DNA from: an uncultured Pelagibacteraceae bacterium
Lineage (GTDB): Bacteria; Pseudomonadota; Alphaproteobacteria; Pelagibacterales; Pelagibacteraceae
Assembly: GCA_902523515.1 (NCBI GenBank)
Contig: CABYZT010000006.1
Coordinates: 18,339 to 82,338 of the forward strand
Length of the DNA stretch: 64,000 nucleotides
Direction of reading: 5' to 3'
Part shown: piece by piece, positions 49,974-59,468 of the stretch
How the letters are laid out: the number at the start of each line of letters is the position of its first letter
How positions within the stretch are numbered: position 1 is the first letter of the stretch
Translations under genes and position numbers: made by a program
The notes under the pieces: generated by a model
Databases searched by the model: none
Told to the model about the DNA's origin: nothing
Seen by the model: only the letters and a program-made list of their open reading frames with translations

Positions 49974-50004
49974 AAAGGCCCCTTAGAAATAAGGGGTCTT
50001 TTTT
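49974..50004 (+). terminator. intrinsic terminator between convergent amt and bcp
   Basis: AGGCCCCTTA-gaaa-TAAGGGGTCT followed by T-tract. Confidence 0.85.
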
Positions 50005-50475
50005 TTATTTTTTTATAATATTTTGGAGAGTTTTTAATACTTCCTTAGCATGGTCTTTTACTTTAACGTTATCCCAAACTTTAAGTATTTTGCCTTTTTT
50101 ATCGATTAAATAAGTCGATCTGATTATTCCCATAAATTCACGACCCATAAATTTTTTCTTACCCCAAACTTTATACTTTTTAAGAACTTTTAATTCTTCG
50201 TCAGCTAATAGATCAAATTTTATTTTGTATTTATCTCTAAATTTATTATGACTTTTTAAATTATCTTTAGAAATACCCAATATTTGACAGTTCAATTTTT
50301 TAAATTTTGGAAGTAGTTTATTAAAATCATTAGTTTCAATTGTACACCCTGGAGTATCATCTTTAGGGTAAAAATAAATAATTACATAATTTCCTATTGA
50401 ATCTTTAAGAGAGTATTCTTTTTTATTTGTAGATGGTAATTTAAAAATTGGTGCTTTTGTATTTTCTTTAATCAT
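50005..50475 (-). CDS. bcp: thioredoxin-dependent peroxiredoxin (Bcp/PrxQ)
   Basis: YFYPKDDTPGCTIETNDFN peroxidatic Cys motif. Confidence 0.94.
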   Translation of the reverse strand: MIKENTKAPIFKLPSTNKKEYSLKDSIGNYVIIYFYPKDDTPGCTIETNDFNKLLPKFKKLNCQILGISKDNLKSHNKFRDKYKIKFDLLADEELKVLKKYKVWGKKKFMGREFMGIIRSTYLIDKKGKILKVWDNVKVKDHAKEVLKTLQNIIKK

Positions 50476-51445
50476 TTATTTCGTTTTCCTCCCAAAGTTT
50501 TTTGTAATCAATAAAAGGCGATAAGCCGTAACTTGAATTAATATTTGTTAGATGTAGTGATAAACTTTTTAAGGGAGAAATACAAATTTCTTTTGAATAT
50601 ATCTCATTTAAATATTTTTCAAATGGATCGTGCCTGTCTAAACAATTCTTATAAAAGTTATCCCAATATTTATCTAATAAATTTTTAGTTGTCAGGAAGG
50701 TACATAGTGTTTTATCTACAGTTCTCCAATGACGTTTATTTCCAATCAAAACATTTGTTTTTTCATTATTCATGTAAAGATAAGGATAATCAGATGGACA
50801 CATAAAAATATCCTTATTTAGTTGTGATGCGATTCTTTCATAAGAGGCCACCATTTCTTCCAACATTGGTTCAAAATGTAAATAATCATCCTCAACAAAG
50901 TAAATTAAATCTTCACCAGTATCTTTTCCAATTTCAAAACTTTTAAGTAAACTTGATAGATTTGCAAAAGTTTCTTTATTTTTTTGTTCTGATATTTTCT
51001 TTTCATATTTTGAGTAATCTAAATTGATTATCTCTATATTATATCCATCAATTACTTTTTTAACTATATTAAGGTTTTCAGTGCTTGAATTATCATCAAC
51101 AATTATTGTTTTAACATTTATGGTGGGGTGTTTATTTTTTAAAAAATTAATTGATCTAATAAGCGAGTTTAATGATCTTTTAGTATATTCAATTTTTGGA
51201 TACTCAAATAACCTTCTTCTATTTTGATCCCAAATTTCAATGTCTGTATTCATCCTTAGAATAATTAGTATTGAATTTACTTTTTTTGTAATTTTAACTT
51301 CACCCAAAGGTAAAACTATAGATTTTTCATTCAAAATCGACAGTTCTTCATTTAATTCCTTTCCTAATGTTGGTGATGAAAAATGATTTTGATCTAAAAT
51401 TTCATAACCTAAAAATTTACAGATTTTGATAAAAAATTTTTTCAT
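50468..51445 (-). CDS. glycosyltransferase-like (GT-A fold) protein
   Basis: RSLNSLIRSINFLKNKHPTINVKTIIVDDNSSTENL and IYFVEDDYLHFEPML nucleotide-sugar/DxD-like segments. Confidence 0.65.
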   Translation of the reverse strand: MKKFFIKICKFLGYEILDQNHFSSPTLGKELNEELSILNEKSIVLPLGEVKITKKVNSILIILRMNTDIEIWDQNRRRLFEYPKIEYTKRSLNSLIRSINFLKNKHPTINVKTIIVDDNSSTENLNIVKKVIDGYNIEIINLDYSKYEKKISEQKNKETFANLSSLLKSFEIGKDTGEDLIYFVEDDYLHFEPMLEEMVASYERIASQLNKDIFMCPSDYPYLYMNNEKTNVLIGNKRHWRTVDKTLCTFLTTKNLLDKYWDNFYKNCLDRHDPFEKYLNEIYSKEICISPLKSLSLHLTNINSSYGLSPFIDYKKLWEENEIND

Positions 51446-51469
51446 AATGTGTTATACGTTTATAATATT

Positions 51470-51853
51470 ATGGTCATTAAATCATTACAAACTCTAGTTA
51501 GTGAAACTTTAAAAGAGATTAAAACAATTAATACAGATCAAGCTTATCAAATGGTCCAAGATAAAAATTGTAATCTAATCGACATTAGAGAAAGTAATGA
51601 ACTGGAGAATACAGGAAGTGTTGAAGGAGCAAGTCATATCCCAAGAGGAATGCTTGAGGTATATCTAGATCCTAATAGCCCGATATTTCAAAATGGACAA
51701 ATAGACAAAAATAAAGAATTCGTTTTATTTTGTGCAGGAGGTGTAAGATCAGCTTTAGCTGTTAAATCCTTAAAAGATATGGGATATCAAAATGTATCAC
51801 ATATTGATGGTGGGTTTGGCTCTATAGCTAGTAGCAAATTTAAAATAATTTAA
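51470..51853 (+). CDS. rhodanese-like domain protein
   Basis: NLIDIRESNELENTGSVEGASHIPRG, VLFCAGGVRSALAVKSL catalytic Cys loop. Start at MVIKS (51470) or the track start 51449. Confidence 0.92.
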   Translation: MVIKSLQTLVSETLKEIKTINTDQAYQMVQDKNCNLIDIRESNELENTGSVEGASHIPRGMLEVYLDPNSPIFQNGQIDKNKEFVLFCAGGVRSALAVKSLKDMGYQNVSHIDGGFGSIASSKFKII

Positions 51854-52428
51854 TTAGTATTAAATTCTTCTAAAGCATATTCAAGTCTATCTTGTCCCCA
51901 AAAAATTTTATCATTGACTATAAAGGTTGGAGTTCCAAAAACTTCTTTTTGAAAAGCTTCAGTAGTTAATTTAATTAATCTATCTTTAACTGATTGTTCT
52001 TTTATAGATTGAAAAAATTTTTCACTATCAATATTTAAATCCCTTATTAATTTTGACATATTCTCAACATTTGATAAGTCATGATTATCTTTCCAATAAG
52101 CATCAAAAAAACAATTTAAGTAATCGTTTTGCTTATCCTTACTAACACTAATATATCCTCTCATTATATTTAAAGAATTTATTGGAAAATTAGAATTCCA
52201 TTTGAATTCAATCTTATTTTTTTCAGATACCAAGTTACAATCATTTATATTATTTCTTAATTTATATTTGTTAAATGCAGGAGAATCAATTCCAGCTAGC
52301 TTATGAAGACCTCCTAAATAAATTGGTTTGTAATTAAATGTTATATTTTTATGTTTAAGAATTTTTTTATGCGCGATGTATGCATAGGGGCTAATTATAT
52401 CGAAATAAAAATCTATATGATTACTCAT
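51850..52428 (-). CDS. 2-hydroxychromene-2-carboxylate isomerase / DsbA-family oxidoreductase
   Basis: IDFYFDIISPYAYIAHKKI, VFGTPTFIVNDKIFWGQDRLEYALEE. Confidence 0.9.
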   Translation of the reverse strand: MSNHIDFYFDIISPYAYIAHKKILKHKNITFNYKPIYLGGLHKLAGIDSPAFNKYKLRNNINDCNLVSEKNKIEFKWNSNFPINSLNIMRGYISVSKDKQNDYLNCFFDAYWKDNHDLSNVENMSKLIRDLNIDSEKFFQSIKEQSVKDRLIKLTTEAFQKEVFGTPTFIVNDKIFWGQDRLEYALEEFNTN

Positions 52429-52894
52429 ATAAATTAATTCTTTTTGCGTAAAAAATTCTTATTATCCAGTATAAAAACAAACCTATTGGACCAATTAAAT
52501 AAGTCACAATTAATGGCACCCCCATCAAAACTTTGTTTATAGAAAACTTTTGAGAATCTTTAACAATCCAACCACCAATAAATAAATTAATTGCTATGAA
52601 ATGAGTCCAAAAAACCATTATGTACAAATGGTCTTCAAACAACCTAGATAGCTCACTTAGACCGAGGTAAAGAGAGAAATTTCCATCAAAATCGTAACCA
52701 ATTAAATAAGATTTATATAAAATGAAGATATAAACACCACTTAATATAAAAAAAGGAAAAATTGATGTTACAAAAATTCTACTTAAATGTGATTGAGGAA
52801 ACACTATCAAGATAAACCAAAAAGGTAGAACTCCAAGGTTGATCCACATGTAAAGTGTCTCAATTGTGAAATAAGTATAAATTTGTTCAATCAT
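52421..52894 (-). CDS. ABA4-like (DUF4281) membrane protein
   Basis: 4-TM; FWTHFIAINLFIGGWIVKDS ... LIGPIGLFLYWIIR resembles the ABA4-like family. Confidence 0.65.
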   Translation of the reverse strand: MIEQIYTYFTIETLYMWINLGVLPFWFILIVFPQSHLSRIFVTSIFPFFILSGVYIFILYKSYLIGYDFDGNFSLYLGLSELSRLFEDHLYIMVFWTHFIAINLFIGGWIVKDSQKFSINKVLMGVPLIVTYLIGPIGLFLYWIIRIFYAKRINLYE

Positions 52895-52920
52895 TTAGAT
52901 ATATTATATTAAATCTAACA

Positions 52921-53484
52921 ATGATTCCTATAAGAAATAGAAAAAAAACTCTTCAAGTAACTGTCGATGAGATGCGTAATTTTGCCTTTGCTTATGTTGA
53001 AAAGTATGCACCTTCAAAACAACAACTCAAAACTTATTTATTAAAAAAATACATGAAACTATCAGCATCTGATGTAAGAAAAAAAGATGTAAATAAATTG
53101 ATTGATATTGTTTTGTCTGACCTAGAAAAAAACAGATTTATAAATGATCAATTTTATTCTGAAAGTAAAGCTAAAAGTATGATTCAAAGAGGAAACTCAA
53201 TTAATAAGATTAGAAATTATTTAATTGGAAAAGGGATTAACGAAACATTTATCAAAGATACAGTTGAAAAAATAAAGGAAGATAATTCTGATCAGGATTT
53301 TTTTTCAGCAATAAAATTATGTAAAAAAAAAAGAATTGGTCCAGCAAGAGCAGAGGATAATAGATCTTTATTTTACAAAAAAGATATATCTCTACTTGCA
53401 AGAAATGGATTTGATTTTGAAACATCTAGAAAGGTAATGGATATAGAAAAAAATGAATATCTAAAAATAATAAATCTACTTTGA
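52921..53484 (+). CDS. recX: regulatory protein RecX
   Basis: FAYVEKYAPSKQQLKTYLLKK, DLEKNRFINDQFYSESKAKSMIQRGNSINKIRNYLIGKGI. Confidence 0.88.
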   Translation: MIPIRNRKKTLQVTVDEMRNFAFAYVEKYAPSKQQLKTYLLKKYMKLSASDVRKKDVNKLIDIVLSDLEKNRFINDQFYSESKAKSMIQRGNSINKIRNYLIGKGINETFIKDTVEKIKEDNSDQDFFSAIKLCKKKRIGPARAEDNRSLFYKKDISLLARNGFDFETSRKVMDIEKNEYLKIINLL

Positions 53485-53619
53485 ATTTTTATCTTTTTCT
53501 TCTTTAACAAGATGATTTATTTTGTTTCTTATGTAATTTTTTACGAAAACAAATACTAACAATCCAAAAATTGATACTGAAACAATAATAATCAATATTA
53601 TTCTTAATTGTTCATCCAT
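53476..53619 (-). CDS. small single-TM protein (47 aa)
   Basis: Not in track: MDEQLRIILIIIVSVSIFGLLVFVFVKNYIRNKINHLVKEEKDKNSK; start overlaps the cysQ stop (TAATG). Confidence 0.6.
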   Translation of the reverse strand: MDEQLRIILIIIVSVSIFGLLVFVFVKNYIRNKINHLVKEEKDKNSK

Positions 53620-54389
53620 TATAAAATATTTTTATTTTTCAAAATTATACTTGGATTTTTTAAATCTTTTTTACCGTACAAAATTTCATTTCCTTTAAAA
53701 TCAGTTACAGTTCCACCTGAATGTTCTAAAATTGCATGACCAGCTGCTATATCCCACTCATATGCTCTGGGTTCAGCAACATAACCATCGTATTCACCAG
53801 CAGCAACTACACAAAATTTTAAAGAACTTTTCATTTTAGTATTTTCTTTTACTCCTAAATCATCATAAATTTTTTGAATTTCAGGCTTTATTTTAGTTGA
53901 GTACGAAATAAATTTTAAATTTTCTGTTTTTTTAGGTGGTAAATTATTTAAGTTTATTTTTTTACCATTACTAAACTCAAAAGCATTACCTTTTTCAAAT
54001 GAATAAAACATTCTTTTTTTTGCTGGAGCATTTATTAATCCAGCAACAGGTCTATTATTAATAATCAAACCAGCATTAATTGTAAATTCTTCTAAATAAT
54101 TAATATAATCATATGTTCCATCAATAGGATCAACCAGCCAGAAATCTTTTAAATTTAGGTTATCTTTATTTTCAGAGGTCTCTTCTGAAATGATAGGTAA
54201 ATTTGGAGTAACCTCAGAAATTTTTTTTGATATAAATTTATTTACTTCTAAATCACCATTACTTACCGGTGTATTGTCTGATTTTATTTTTTTTATCAAA
54301 CCCTTATTTCTTAACTCTATGGCTAAATCTCCAGCTTCTAAAAAATTATCAATTAAATTTTCAACAATCTCTTTTAAGTTCACCTTCAT
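53619..54389 (-). CDS. cysQ: 3'(2'),5'-bisphosphate nucleotidase (CysQ, inositol monophosphatase fold)
   Basis: PIISEETSENKD, DFWLVDPIDGTYDYI, YEWDIAAGHAILEHSGG. Confidence 0.93.
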   Translation of the reverse strand: MKVNLKEIVENLIDNFLEAGDLAIELRNKGLIKKIKSDNTPVSNGDLEVNKFISKKISEVTPNLPIISEETSENKDNLNLKDFWLVDPIDGTYDYINYLEEFTINAGLIINNRPVAGLINAPAKKRMFYSFEKGNAFEFSNGKKINLNNLPPKKTENLKFISYSTKIKPEIQKIYDDLGVKENTKMKSSLKFCVVAAGEYDGYVAEPRAYEWDIAAGHAILEHSGGTVTDFKGNEILYGKKDLKNPSIILKNKNIL

Positions 54390-54556
54390 TTTCCTAATTT
54401 TTTTAATTCAACGTTTTTTGCATTAATCACTTTTTTTCCAGCATTTTCAAAATTAACTGTCACTTTATCGTTAATTATAGATTGCACTTGCCCAATTCCC
54501 CATTCTTTTTTTTGAGGATTAGTGACTTTGTCACCTGGTTCATAATCTAAAATCAT
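54386..54556 (-). CDS. DUF3553-like small protein (56 aa)
   Basis: Not in track: [56 protein letters not shown]; stop overlaps the cysQ start (ATGA). Confidence 0.7.
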   Translation of the reverse strand: MILDYEPGDKVTNPQKKEWGIGQVQSIINDKVTVNFENAGKKVINAKNVELKKLGK

Positions 54557-54597
54557 TTAATTTAACTTATATTGTAAATAAGTATAAATACCACCTT

Positions 54598-55716
54598 ATG
54601 AATAAAGATTTGAATTCTATTGGTTTAGATAAAAAACCTTCAGATACCACCGTAGTTGTTGCAATGTCGGGTGGAGTAGATTCTTCTACTGTTGCAGGAA
54701 TTATGAAAAATGAAGGTTATACTGTAATTGGTATAACTCTAAAACTTTATGATGATGGTAAAGAAGTAGCTGCATCTAAACAGTGTTGTTCTGGTCAAGA
54801 TATAATGGATGCTAAACGTGTTGCACATAAGTTAGGTATAGAACATAAAATTTTATATTATCAAGATAAGTTTAAACAAGGTGTTATAGATAATTTTGTT
54901 GAGAGTTATTTAAAAGGTGAAACCCCAATTCCATGTGTTCAGTGTAATCAAACTGTAAAATTTAAAGATTTATTTGAAGTTTCAAAAGAACTCAAAGCGG
55001 ATGCGTTAGTTACAGGCCATTATGTGAAAAGTATTACAGAAAATAAAACTACAAACATGTATAGAGCAATAGATGAAAATAGAGACCAAAGTTATTTTTT
55101 ATTCAACACAACTAGAGAACAATTAGATTATTTAAGATTTCCCTTAGGTGGAATGTTAAAAGACAAAACTAGAGAAATTGCAAAAAATCTTGATTTAAAT
55201 GTTGCAGATAAACCTGATAGTCAAGATATCTGTTTTGTTCCAAATGGTGATTATGCTTCAGTAATACAAAAGTTCAGACCAGACTCCTTTCAGAAAGGAA
55301 ATATAAAAAATTTAAATGGTGAGGTAATTGGTGTTCATGATGGAATTATTAATTTCACGATTGGTCAAAGAAAAGGAATTAAAGTTTCAGATAAAGAAGC
55401 CCTTTATGTGTTAAAGATAAATTCGGATAAAAATGAAATAATAGTTGGACCTAAAGAAAAACTTGGAAAAAAAACAATTTCTTTAAAGGAAATAAATTTA
55501 TTAACTAACAAAGAGGATTTAGATCAAAATTTACTTGTTAAAGTTAGATCTACTGGAAGTCTTCTAGAAGCAAAAGTAAATCTTATAGATAATAATAATG
55601 CTAAAGTTAATTTAGCAATTCCTGAGGATGGCATTTCACCTGGTCAGGCATGTGTTTTTTATCGTAAAGACCAGTTTGGCCACAAAGTACTTGGTGGTGG
55701 TTGGATTAAAGAATAG
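54598..55716 (+). CDS. mnmA: tRNA-specific 2-thiouridylase MnmA
   Basis: [54 protein letters not shown]. Confidence 0.97.
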   Translation: MNKDLNSIGLDKKPSDTTVVVAMSGGVDSSTVAGIMKNEGYTVIGITLKLYDDGKEVAASKQCCSGQDIMDAKRVAHKLGIEHKILYYQDKFKQGVIDNFVESYLKGETPIPCVQCNQTVKFKDLFEVSKELKADALVTGHYVKSITENKTTNMYRAIDENRDQSYFLFNTTREQLDYLRFPLGGMLKDKTREIAKNLDLNVADKPDSQDICFVPNGDYASVIQKFRPDSFQKGNIKNLNGEVIGVHDGIINFTIGQRKGIKVSDKEALYVLKINSDKNEIIVGPKEKLGKKTISLKEINLLTNKEDLDQNLLVKVRSTGSLLEAKVNLIDNNNAKVNLAIPEDGISPGQACVFYRKDQFGHKVLGGGWIKE

Positions 55717-55724
55717 CAGAAAAA

Positions 55725-55808
55725 TTATTTCTTCTTATTTTTTCTTTTAGCTCTTCTTTTTTTAGACCCTTGTTTTCTTCGGCCTCTATGTTTCTTTGGG
55801 TAACTCAT
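55725..55808 (-). CDS. 27-aa highly basic small protein
   Basis: Not in track: MSYPKKHRGRRKQGSKKRRAKRKNKKK; 16 of 27 residues K/R; preceded by an SD-like AGGA and a promoter-like sequence. Confidence 0.6.
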   Translation of the reverse strand: MSYPKKHRGRRKQGSKKRRAKRKNKKK

Positions 55809-55844
55809 TTAGTCCTATTTTAATTTTATTGACGTTTTTCATGG

Positions 55845-55873
55845 GATATAGCATTGTCTTAATAACTTATCAA
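55845..55873 (-). promoter_or_regulatory. sigma70-type promoter for the 27-aa basic ORF
   Basis: On the minus strand: TTGATA-N17-TATATC, about 37 nt before the ATG. Confidence 0.55.
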
Positions 55874-55880
55874 ATTTATT

Positions 55881-57059
55881 ATGGGTAATTCCTTCAAGAC
55901 TTTTCTCAAACATACAGCTAAAGATTTTCATAATCAGTCTGTAAATCCTCCTGTAGTTAGAGCTTCTACTATTATTTTTAAATCCATGCAGGATATTAAA
56001 AAAACTCAGAATAAATATTTGAAAGATCCAGTAAGTGGAAATTTTGATTACGGTCGACAGGGAACATCCACAACATATGCTTTACAACAAATTTTAAGAA
56101 AAATTGAAGAATGTTATAAGGTTTATTTAACCCCTACTGGTTTTGGTGCAATATTTCTTGGTGTGTTAAGTGTTGTAAAACCAGATGACGAAATACTTGT
56201 TACAGATTCAGTTTACTCGCCATCAAGACTTTTAACAGAAACATACCTTAAAAAATTTAATATCAGAGCAATATTTTATAATCCAAATGACTTGAATGAT
56301 CTAAAAAGTAAGATTACAAAAAAAACAAAGCTTATTCTTGTTGAAAATCCTGGAAGCAACACTTTTGAATTTCAAGATTTATCTAAAATAGTTGCATTGG
56401 CAAAAAAAAATAAAATTTATACAGCCATAGATAACACTTGGGGAACACCTTATTTTCTGAAACCAATAAAGCTAGGTTTTGATATGTCGATTGTCTCTGC
56501 AACAAAATATTATTCTGGTCACTCAGATGTAATGGGTGGCAGTTTAGCTATAAGTAAACGAGTTTTTAAATTAGTAGAAGCAACAAATAAAGTTTCAGGA
56601 TTAAGATTAGGTCCAGATGATGCATATTTAATCCTAAGAGGTATTCGAACTTTAGATGTAAGATTGGAAAAACATCAGGAAAATGCATTTAAAGTCTCCA
56701 AGTTTTTATCAAAACAGAAAAAAATAATTAAAGTTTTTTATCCATATAAAAAAGGTAGTCAAAATTATAAATTATGGAAAAAATATTATTCTGGAGCATC
56801 GGGTTTATTAGGATTTAAAATAAAATCAAAAAATAAAAACTCAGTGTTAAAATTTGTTAATTCTTTAAAACTTTTTGGGTATGGATTTAGTTGGGGAGGC
56901 TTCGAAAGCTTAGCACTTTATCAAACACACCAAGCACTAGGTAAGAGACAATTTACACATATAAATAAACATGAACATATAATAAGGATGCATATTGGAC
57001 TTGAAGATCCTAAAGACATAATAAATGATATAAAACAAGCATTAAAATTTATTAAATGA
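55881..57059 (+). CDS. metC: cystathionine beta-lyase (Cys/Met metabolism PLP enzyme)
   Basis: FDYGRQGTSTTYALQQIL, SATKYYSGHSDVMGGSLA PLP-Lys motif, SWGGFESLAL. Confidence 0.92.
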   Translation: MGNSFKTFLKHTAKDFHNQSVNPPVVRASTIIFKSMQDIKKTQNKYLKDPVSGNFDYGRQGTSTTYALQQILRKIEECYKVYLTPTGFGAIFLGVLSVVKPDDEILVTDSVYSPSRLLTETYLKKFNIRAIFYNPNDLNDLKSKITKKTKLILVENPGSNTFEFQDLSKIVALAKKNKIYTAIDNTWGTPYFLKPIKLGFDMSIVSATKYYSGHSDVMGGSLAISKRVFKLVEATNKVSGLRLGPDDAYLILRGIRTLDVRLEKHQENAFKVSKFLSKQKKIIKVFYPYKKGSQNYKLWKKYYSGASGLLGFKIKSKNKNSVLKFVNSLKLFGYGFSWGGFESLALYQTHQALGKRQFTHINKHEHIIRMHIGLEDPKDIINDIKQALKFIK

Positions 57060-58276
57060 GTTCAGAAAGTTTTACTATTAGCAAAAAAGCACTAATCACT
57101 TTAGTTGCTGCTTCTATTGTTGTAATTATTTCTTTAGGAATAAGACAGACCTTTGGGTTGTTTTATTTTGATTTTAATACTGACTTAGATATTTCCATTT
57201 CTCATTTTGGTTTTGTTATGGGATTGCAGTTATTACTTTGGGGAGTATTCAGTCCGTTGTTTGGTGTAATTACTGATAAATATGGAGGAGCGGTTGCAAT
57301 ATTTATTGGTTTTGTTTTTTATTTAGTTGGGGTTTTGCTTTTTTATTCTGGTTATAATACCGGAGGTTATTTTACTTTAACTATAGGAGTGATGATTGGA
57401 ATAGGCTTGGGCTCCACTGCAATAGGTATCCCGGTATCAGTAGTAGCTAAACATTTTCCTGCATCTAATAGAACTATTGCAACAGGAATTGTTACATGTG
57501 CAGGTTCATTTGGATATTTTGTATCACCTTTACTTGTAAGATATTCCTTAGTTGAAACAGGCTGGGAGAATACTCTTTTATATTTTTCTCTTCTTTTAGG
57601 ATTAGGATTAGTGGTAGCATTGTTTGTTAGTACTCCAAAAATACCTGTAGGAGTTAATCAAGATAATAATCAAACAGCAAGAGAGGCACTAAAAGAGGCA
57701 TTTGCAAACAAAAGTTTTATTTATCTCACTTTAGGTTTTTTTGTTTGTGGTTGGCATATTGCTCTAGTAGCAACACACATTCCTACCTATATGGCAGACA
57801 AAGGTTTGCCTGATTGGACACCTGCAATGGTTTTAGCTTTGATAGGAGTGTTTAATATGGCAGGCACTATTACAAGTGGTTATTTAGCAACAAGGTATAG
57901 TAAGAAAAAAATATTAAGTGCAATATATCTTTTAAGAGGCGTTTCAATTATCTATTTTATTTTCTTACCACCAAGTATATTTAATTCTGTAGTTTTTGGA
58001 GTTACTTTTGGTTTTTTATGGCTATCCACAGTTCCTCCAACGAATGGAATTGTTGCACATATATTTGGTACAAAATATGTTGGACTTTTATATGGAATAG
58101 TTTTTGTAAGCCATCAAATTGGTTCTTTCCTAGGAGCATATCTAGGTGGTGTATTTTATGAATTAAATGGAAATTTTGACTATGCATGGTACGGATCTAT
58201 CGCATTATCAATTTTTGCAGGTCTGATACATTTACCTATAGTAGAGAAAGCAATTGAAAGAACTCAGCCAGCATAA
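57056..58276 (+). CDS. MFS transporter
   Basis: 12-TM-type hydropathy; FGVITDKYGGAVAIFIG, GYLATRYSKKKIL. Confidence 0.9.
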   Translation: MSSESFTISKKALITLVAASIVVIISLGIRQTFGLFYFDFNTDLDISISHFGFVMGLQLLLWGVFSPLFGVITDKYGGAVAIFIGFVFYLVGVLLFYSGYNTGGYFTLTIGVMIGIGLGSTAIGIPVSVVAKHFPASNRTIATGIVTCAGSFGYFVSPLLVRYSLVETGWENTLLYFSLLLGLGLVVALFVSTPKIPVGVNQDNNQTAREALKEAFANKSFIYLTLGFFVCGWHIALVATHIPTYMADKGLPDWTPAMVLALIGVFNMAGTITSGYLATRYSKKKILSAIYLLRGVSIIYFIFLPPSIFNSVVFGVTFGFLWLSTVPPTNGIVAHIFGTKYVGLLYGIVFVSHQIGSFLGAYLGGVFYELNGNFDYAWYGSIALSIFAGLIHLPIVEKAIERTQPA

Positions 58277-59468
58277 GTTTAAATTCAACCCTTATTTAGA
58301 GGATCTGTATCAATCAGATAAACCTTTAATTATTTATAAAGTAGAAGATGGCTACAATATTTATACAGATTTTTCAAAAAAGATCATTTTAACAAAAAAA
58401 AATATACATAAATTTCTTAATTCGTTAGAGAAAAAAAAATATAACAAAGAAACAGATTTATATCTTGGTTTTTTTGGTTATGAAATTTTATGTAATTTGA
58501 TTGGTATTAATTTAAAAAATAAAAAAAGGATAAACTTTTATAAAGGAATTTTTTATAAACCTGAGACTATAATTAAAATTAGAAAAGATATCAAAGTTAT
58601 ATCTAATATAAAAAAACATACATTTAACTATCAATTCAACAAAACTCAAATTTTAAGTCCTTTTAAGATTAATATTTCATATGCAAAATATAAAAAAATA
58701 TTTGAATTATTTTCAAAAAAAATAAGAGAGGGTGAGACTTATCAAATTAAAATTTGTACAAAATATAAGAATAAATCATTAATTAATCCTATTAATTTTT
58801 TTTGGAAATTGATGCGTGTTAATGCTTCTCCTGAGTCATTTATGATAAAAGACAAAGATTATTCTATAGTAAGTTGTTCACCAGAAACATTAATTGATAA
58901 GAAAAAAAACAAAATTATAACAAAACCAATAGCTGGAACTTTTAAGAAAAAATTATTATCCAATAAAAATATAGCTCTTAAATATTTCAAAAATAATGAG
59001 AAAGAAACAAAAGAACACAACATGATAGTTGATATGGAAAGAAGTGATTTATCAAAAATTTGTAAGCCTGGAAGTGTTAAAATACTTAAAAAAAAATACG
59101 TTGAAGAATACAAGCATCTTTTTCATTATGTGACTTCAATAGGTGGGAAAATAAATAAAAATACAAAATTGATTGATATCATCAAAGCTATGATGCCTGG
59201 AGGATCTGTAATTGGTTGTCCTAAGATAAGAACGTTAGAACTTCTAAATAATCAAGAAAAAGAAAGTAGAAATATTTTTACAGGAAGTTTTGGATTTATT
59301 AAATTTAATCAAGATATGAAGTTTAATATTATAATTAGATCTATATTAAATTACAAAAATCAATCAGAGATCTCTGCTGCATCTGGAGTAGTATTAGATA
59401 GTTCACCTAAGAAAGAGTTCAATGAAAATTATATTAAAGCAAAATCTTTACTGGAGTTGTTTAAATGA
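58254..59468 (+). CDS. pabB: aminodeoxychorismate synthase component I / anthranilate synthase I family
   Basis: GETYQIKICTKYKNK, TKPIAGTFKKK, EHNMIVDMERSDLSKIC, MMPGGSVIGCPKIRTLELL; next to PabA and PabC. Confidence 0.9.
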   Translation: MKELSQHKFKFNPYLEDLYQSDKPLIIYKVEDGYNIYTDFSKKIILTKKNIHKFLNSLEKKKYNKETDLYLGFFGYEILCNLIGINLKNKKRINFYKGIFYKPETIIKIRKDIKVISNIKKHTFNYQFNKTQILSPFKINISYAKYKKIFELFSKKIREGETYQIKICTKYKNKSLINPINFFWKLMRVNASPESFMIKDKDYSIVSCSPETLIDKKKNKIITKPIAGTFKKKLLSNKNIALKYFKNNEKETKEHNMIVDMERSDLSKICKPGSVKILKKKYVEEYKHLFHYVTSIGGKINKNTKLIDIIKAMMPGGSVIGCPKIRTLELLNNQEKESRNIFTGSFGFIKFNQDMKFNIIIRSILNYKNQSEISAASGVVLDSSPKKEFNENYIKAKSLLELFK

